Source of the DNA: Salvelinus alpinus
Lineage: Eukaryota > Chordata > Actinopteri > Salmoniformes > Salmonidae
Assembly: GCF_045679555.1 (NCBI RefSeq)
Contig: NC_092110.1
Span: forward strand, 744,001 to 808,000
Length of the DNA stretch: 64,000 bases
Direction of reading: 5' to 3'
Part shown: one piece after another, positions 24,366 through 64,000 of the stretch
Numbering within the stretch: the stretch's first letter is position 1
Layout of the letters: the number at the start of each line of letters is the position of its first letter
Program-made: the position numbers and the translations under genes
Notes under the pieces: model-generated
Told to the model about the DNA's origin: nothing
The model's input: the letters and a program-made list of their open reading frames with translations, nothing else
Databases searched by the model: none

Positions 24366-24650
24366 TAAAAAAGTACAGCACAGTAGAGCTCAGTAGAGTA
24401 GAGTAAAGCACAGTAGAGTTCAGTACAGGAAGGTCAAGTAAAGTATAGTTCAGTACAGTACAGTATACTGAACTCTACTGTGTACTGTACTGAACTCTAC
24501 TCCACTATATTCTACACTACAGTACTGAACTATATTCTACTTTTCTTTACGGTACAGTACTGAACTATACTTTTCTTTAATGTGCTGTACTGCGCTCTAT
24601 TCTACTGTACTGTCCATACTTGTGAAACATAGACGTCTATGTTTGGGCCA
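24366..24650. repeat. CAGTA/TACTG array with inverted halves
   Basis: The left half reads as degenerate CAGTAGAGTTCAGTACAG units and from about 24,470 the array switches to the complementary ACTGAACTCTACTGT units, so the two halves can pair as a long imperfect hairpin. The right flank ACATAGACGTCTATG is shared, inverted, with 17.5 kb. Confidence 0.7.
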
Positions 24651-24849
24651 AATGAAGGCCGGTCCAGACATTCCTTGGATGTTGGAATCAAGGCCAGGAC
24701 GGACTGACCAAATGTCAACTACTTTTCAAAATGCATGGACATCCGGTGTTGGTCGGTGCTCAGTGGGTGAGGATGCTGCTTACAGTAAATGGAAAGAGAG
24801 GGGGCTCATGGGTAGGCACCTACCTCCTAACTCTTCTACATTTGCACAC

Positions 24850-25022
24850 ACTGTACATAGATTTTCTATTTTTCTTTTCTATTGTGTTATTGACTGTACG
24901 TTTGTTTATGTGTAACTCTGTGTTGTTGTTTTTGTCACACGGCTTTGCTTTATTTTGGCCAGATCGAAGTTGTAAATGAGAACTTGTTCTCAACTGGCCT
25001 ACCTGGTTAAACAAAGGTGAAA
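24850..25022 (+). mobile_element. 3' end of a LINE or SINE
   Basis: Ends with GAACTTGTTCTCAACTGGCC and TACCTGGTTAAACAAAGGTGAAA, a tail shared in form with other retroposon ends in this window (16.1, 30.0, 41.5 and 59.4 kb). The coding part is absent. Confidence 0.6.
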
Positions 25023-25967
25023 TATTTTTTATATTTTTTAAAACGTGTTAGTAAGATCCGGGAGAGGTGGCATTAATTAGAGAGAGGGGTTGTCTAGACT
25101 GTTCACACTCTTGCTTTGACCATCAGATGACAGAAAGAGAAAGAAAACAGTTATCAGCTGAACATAACAGTACTATGCCAGTGGAAAGGAGATGACCCAA
25201 CTGTGGCTTGTGACTACTATGATTTCCCATTGTAGCTAGCAATTCTTCCGAAATTGTGTTACCGATTTTAATCACTTAATAATTAATAACAAAGTCGATA
25301 TTAGTAAAAACACTCGAACTGATTCATAGTTCTACCTTTACGTTTTACTTCTGTGAACTTTCATTATCCTCCCTCCTCATGAGGGAGATAAATGAGACAA
25401 TATCTTCAAGATATGTGTGTTTTTGGTAACGGAATTTAAAGGCACAGGGCAATGTTTCTTAAAGGCAGAATTTCCCCCCCTAAACTAAATATATGTTGAT
25501 ATTAGTTGGCTGGGGTCTTAACTTCCACATTATTGTGTTTTGATGTATTTCTAATATCTTAAAAAAATAAAATACAAGACCCCTTTTCAATCTGTCTGAC
25601 AAGAATTCAAAACCGTTTCTTATTTGTAATTTTTTGGGGATGGAAAACAGTAATTTTTTTTATATTTGTCTTAATTTCTCAAAAATACACTCAGCTTTCA
25701 TTTGACACCCAATTTGTCGTGCGCCTGTGAACTTTACATGTTGGTGCTCATGGGTCCTTTTACATGGAAATGGCCCTATAGGCATATTGTCTGGAGACAT
25801 ACTCTTTACTCATAAATTTAGCATGATAAATTACATGTACAAAAAAATATGATAAACATGTTTAGTTGATAGGCCTATAATAAAGATGACGTATGACAGA
25901 CGTCTGATTGTGTGTACATGAAAAACATGACTTTGCAACATCAGAAAATGTATCAACATGCACTTAC
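25023..25967 (-). other. Start of intron 1 of the GPR137-family gene
   Basis: The GTAAGT donor of the minus-strand exon lies at 25,962-25,967 as its complement. I found no further exon of this gene between 1 and 25.9 kb, so intron 1 is either very long or the next exon is not recognisable by eye. Confidence 0.5.
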
Positions 25968-26354
25968 CTGTGCAAAATAAAGATTGAGCAGACACAGAGT
26001 GAAAAATTGGAGGCATACTGGAAAACAGTACAACAGCCAGTAAGGCAAAGGCTGCAACTGGTTTGCTTGGACAACGTTCTTGAAGTAGAATGAAAATAAT
26101 GTAGTCCTTAGCGCTGACCACAGCAAACAGAGAAAAAGAAAGACACTCTGGTAGCTGAAGCGCTTGTGTCCATAACGCAAAATGAGCCAAAGTTGCAAGT
26201 AAACAAACACAAAAAGTAGCGAATATAGGATGGTATACACAATGGTGAGTCCGAGCTCCACAGACGGAGGAACCGCAGCTCGAATCGGTTCATCACTTGA
26301 GTCCGTTACAGACGTGAAAACACTTAGGCTGACCTGGTTTTCTTTCAACAACAT
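25968..26354 (-). CDS. gpr137c: GPR137-family membrane protein, first coding exon (probable gpr137c)
   Basis: The exon encodes 129 residues from the ATG at 26,354 and ends in phase 0 at a consensus donor (CACAG then GTAAGT). It covers the luminal N-terminus and three membrane segments: about residues 32-57 (ending in YLQLWLIL), 66-86 ([18 protein letters not shown]), and 100-126 ([20 protein letters not shown]). The HKRFSYQ and [10 protein letters not shown] words between them are hallmarks of the GPR137/TM7SF1 family, lysosomal seven-pass proteins linked to mTORC1 signalling. Sequence alone does not separate the B and C paralogues well. The head-to-head position next to txndc16 matches human GPR137C, which is why that name is chosen. 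Confidence 0.85.
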
Positions 26355-27399
26355 AGCGAACGGATAAGTGTAACAACAACGACTTAAATAAGCATATCTA
26401 ATGTTTTATTCTAAAATAGTAGAAGGTCCAGTTTTTTATGTATTTTCCACGAATTTGGTATAATTTTTTTAATGTCCACTCAAAAACAAAAGCACGAGCT
26501 TGATAAAACTACACTAACTAACTAACCACCTACCGACATAAATCCGAGGGTTAGCGACAGAACGGATGACTTAACAGCTATAGCTATAAAACAGACAAAC
26601 AAGAAAACCCTCCAGTCTCTGCAAAGCAGCTCATCTGTGCAAAAAAACAACTCTGGAAAAAAGGGGACGTGAAGTAGGGAGAGATCAGCTGAGTGAAGCT
26701 GCAGTTTAGAGCCCGCCTACTGACCAATAAGCTGCAGCCTTGAACTAGCTATCAATCAACGCCATCTTGGCTCCCTTTCCATCACACATTGCGTTGAAAT
26801 CACTGAAATGCCTCGCAATAGAACCACAATGGTGTCCATTTTCAGTCCATATCACCTTGTAGCGTTTTCTCTCCACCCACTATTTCAACATTGGTCAGTA
26901 TGGTACCCAGCCTCCAGAATCCTTCTTTGTGATTGGCTTGCAATGATGTCAGCTCTGAAGGTGCAGGTCTCTTAATTTTGGATTGGCTGTCAACTGCTTT
27001 TAAAAATCCATCACTCTGATTGGCTAGTTAGGTGGGACACAGGAAGATGAAACAGCAAAAATGTTCTAGAATCCCTCTTTCACTTGGGTAGTTTAGCTAC
27101 ATAATTTCACAAAAAGCAAGTGAAAAAAACTGCTCGTTACCAGGTCGTGTAAGTTGTCTAAAAGCTAGTTATATAAAATGCTTCTGCAATGTATTAAGAG
27201 TGCCCATATCGTGGTCATGGAATTTAAATGGCCCTTGTCTGGCTACTTTAGCTAGGTAACGTTAGCTGAATAGCGGAGCCAAGGCGTTATGCCATAACAG
27301 ACATAGACAGCTTGCATCGTAGAATGTAACTTCATTCCATTCATTTCTACTAGATTGTGTCGGTTCAATTGATCTGTTAGGTTCGAGCCTTCATCGACC
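26355..27399. promoter_or_regulatory. Bidirectional promoter region between gpr137c and txndc16
   Basis: The two start codons are 1,045 bp apart on opposite strands. The interval has several NF-Y-type CCAAT boxes: CCAAT at 26,724-26,728, and ATTGG at 26,890-26,894, 26,932-26,936, 26,982-26,986 and 27,019-27,023. CGCCATCTT at 26,760-26,768 is the complement of AAGATGGCG, a YY1-type core often found at TATA-less housekeeping promoters. No transposon is recognised here, unlike most of the window. Transcription start sites cannot be placed from sequence. Confidence 0.6.
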
Positions 27400-61921
<34,522 letters not shown>

Positions 61922-62139
61922 GTATGGGGGGGGGGGGTGTTAAAGTACTTGGTTAGTCCAGTGTCTCCTTGATTGACACACTTTACACTGGCAGTGACCA
62001 AAATGACCACTGTTAGAAATAAGTTTATCAGCAAAGAACAGTTAAAGAAAAATAACTTTAAACTTGTGGTTTGCTTCCCCCTATGGAAGTGCACTCTATG
62101 ATGATTGACGAATGCTGCATTTGCACCTGCAGTTTCTGG

Positions 62140-62430
62140 CCTTTAAAACCTCTCTAGGATAGGCGGGACGCTACTGTCCCACTTGGCCAAAAACCAGAGA
62201 AAATGCAGAAAAAAAATCTGAATGGTTTGTCCTCGGGGTTTTACCTGCTAAATAAGTTCTGTTATACTCACAGACATGATTCAAACAGAGTGTTTTCTAT
62301 CCAAATCAACTAATAATATGCATATCTTATCTTCTGGGGATCTTCTGAGTAGCTGGCAGTTGAATTTGGGTATGCTTTTCATCCAAACGTGAAAATGCTG
62401 CTCCCTATCCTAGATAAGTTTTAAGGGGGG
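62140..62430 (+). repeat. Dispersed salmonid repeat
   Basis: AAACCTCTCTAGGATAGGCG and GGACGCTACTGTCCCACTTG begin it, and CTCCCTATCCTAGATAAGTT ends it. CCTCTCTAGG/CCTAGA-type ends are loosely inverted. No coding content. The family call is from general knowledge of abundant salmonid repeats. Confidence 0.5.
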
Positions 62431-64000
62431 CACAGCCCTGCTGCCATGGCTGCAAGTTGAAGGCTCTGACTACCAGCTCCTATTTGCACGTTCCCAACAT
62501 CAGTTACTTCATTCACCACTGCCTCTGTCCATATGTATTACTTGTGTATAAAAGTGTTGTGCTACATATGCAAATGTAGGCGTGTCTGGTTGTGTTGAGA
62601 TGAGATGGTACTTTGTCTTCATGCACAGAAATGTGCATTGCATCACATGCTCCACATCACACACGTAATCTGTAGTCATGTCAACACAACGTATTAATCA
62701 CATTATACATTTCCCATTCTCTACTCTATGGGTCAGTGAATAATGGAGTAGGCCGATCTTATGGTCTCTTTCCTGATTGTGTCATTCAAGCCATTCTGTG
62801 TACGTACTGTATGTGCTTTTCTGTCAATTGAGAGTTTGCCAAGAGACTGTAATCTCAGGTGTCTGTGTATTGTACCACACAGCTCCGTCTGTCACCACCA
62901 TTCATGAGATCACCACCTCTATTTATTCATTCATTCAAACCTCTTTCTCCAGTGCCTTTTTGAGCTAATCCAATCGCTATTGTTTTGTGGGCGGATTAGT
63001 ATTGTATATGTGTGTGACAGACTTTGCTGGTTTCTACCCAAAATGCACACTCATCGACAGACCTCCAAAGACTAGGCGTCAGGTTTTTCTTTCAGTTATT
63101 CCACTTCTAGTGACACAGAGGTAGCTGAAATGAAGGAAGTACAGTAGAGGAAGGAGGGTGTTTTCCTGATACGCTTCCAATCCACTTCCTCTGTCTCTGG
63201 AGGGAAATGTATCTCTTAATTGTGTCTGATGGTTGCCAGTTATAGTCCTGAGTCATCATACAGCACTCACCATAGATTTAGTTTTTCTTTCAGGCTAATG
63301 CCCCCTCTTTCTGGTTTGTGTTCATTAGGCATCAAACGGAAGAAAACGGACTGAAACGGGGATGGCCTACCTGGAGTTGTCCAATAAGAAACGCTTGTTT
63401 TTAATGAATACCACGCTGCGCCTTCTCTGTCAGGAGAAGCAAATCATTCGTCAACTTGAAGTGTTCGACGTTTAGACCGTGTTGATGTTTTTTATTTTCT
63501 GGAGCTGACTCGAGAGTTTGTATTCATCCATCATAATCAGAAACCCTATAGACATCAATTACAGTGGTTCAGTAATATGATGGTTAAACTTTGACGGAAA
63601 GGTACATTTGCTGTTAGGACATCTTATGATACTCGTGTTTCTATACTAAGCTTACTGTATCTTACATTTGATTTGGGTTTTGATCCGTATTAACATTTTG
63701 TTCAGTTACGAAATGTGGAAATATCGTTTAGAAAAAATCATACTTGGAAGAAGTTCATTTTTAGATGCGTTAAGTATTCAATCTCGACTATTCTGTACAC
63801 CGTTGCAGATAGCGCTGCGATGTCTAGAGCTGACACTACTCCCAATTCCACAGACTGTGAACCAGTCTGCTCTATACAATACATTTCTGTCTGGACGTTT
63901 GGTAACATTTCACCCTCCCGAACAAATCCGAGGTCTTTCCCACCAAACTGCTTGCATTTACCAGAGGGATCCAAACCCATTGAGAGTATGGCAGATAACT
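62431..64000. other. Intron or 3' region of txndc16, no exon found
   Basis: Splice-acceptor-like sites at about 63,093, 63,293 and 63,328 open frames that end within a few codons when read in the required phase. No further gene is recognised to the window end. Confidence 0.5.

Noticed and set aside
17545..24610. CRISPR-like or spaced direct repeats
   Set aside because: The TACTG/CAGTA units are adjacent and degenerate, without unique spacers, and the genome is vertebrate.
26724..26742. ER-stress element (CCAAT-N9-CCACG) in the txndc16 promoter
   Set aside because: After CCAAT and nine bases the sequence is CCTTG, so the second half does not match.
63295..63330. Acceptor-like TTTCTTTCAG at 63,293
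   Set aside because: The required phase gives a stop codon at the second codon.
63331..63475. Possible last exon of txndc16 after CATTAG at 63,330
   Set aside because: In the required phase it reads only eight codons before TGA, it does not resemble the family C-terminus, and the CCAATAAGAAACGC stretch looks like a dispersed vertebrate repeat.

Overview
The window is vertebrate nuclear DNA, almost certainly from a salmonid fish. This rests on a spliced gene pair with good GT-AG introns, together with a dense load of Tc1-like transposons (one of the Sleeping Beauty type), L2 and other non-LTR retrotransposons, tRNA- and 5S-derived SINEs and hAT MITEs of the kinds typical of salmon and trout. 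I see no bacterial genes, CRISPR array or prokaryotic operon.

Layout. Positions 1-25.9 kb hold almost only transposable elements: a 5'-truncated LINE (about 0.2-2.3 kb), a long dispersed repeat cut by a probable solo LTR (itself carrying a full-length Tc1 element) and by an L2 LINE (2.3-8.3 kb), a large element with terminal inverted repeats (9.6-12.0 kb), Tc1 and LINE fragments (12.0-14.0 kb), a hAT MITE inside another hAT MITE (14.3-16.5 kb), and scattered SINEs and low-complexity DNA. At 25,968-26,354 on the minus strand lies the first coding exon of a GPR137-family membrane protein. A bidirectional promoter region of about 1 kb follows. From 27,400 the plus strand carries 18 coding exons of txndc16 (thioredoxin domain-containing 16, ERp90), ending at 61,921 without a stop codon, so the last exon or exons lie beyond what I can find in this window.

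The two host genes are head to head, as TXNDC16 and GPR137C are in human, which supports both calls. The txndc16 exons total 2,215 nt (738 codons), and every exon junction keeps the reading frame. Most of the 34.5 kb gene span is intron, and the large introns (6, 9, 11, 15 and 16) are large because of nested transposons. The deepest nest is in intron 16: a Tc1-like copy holds a dispersed repeat (with a solo LTR inside it), two SINEs and a Sleeping Beauty-type deletion derivative.

No new defence, toxin or mobile-gene system is supported. The most interesting items are the well-resolved nested insertions with target-site duplications, a natural internally deleted Sleeping Beauty relative, a large palindrome inside a Tc1-type MITE, an unidentified coding-like stretch at 54.2-54.6 kb that is open apart from one base, and the atypical CxxC-less thioredoxin fold of txndc16.
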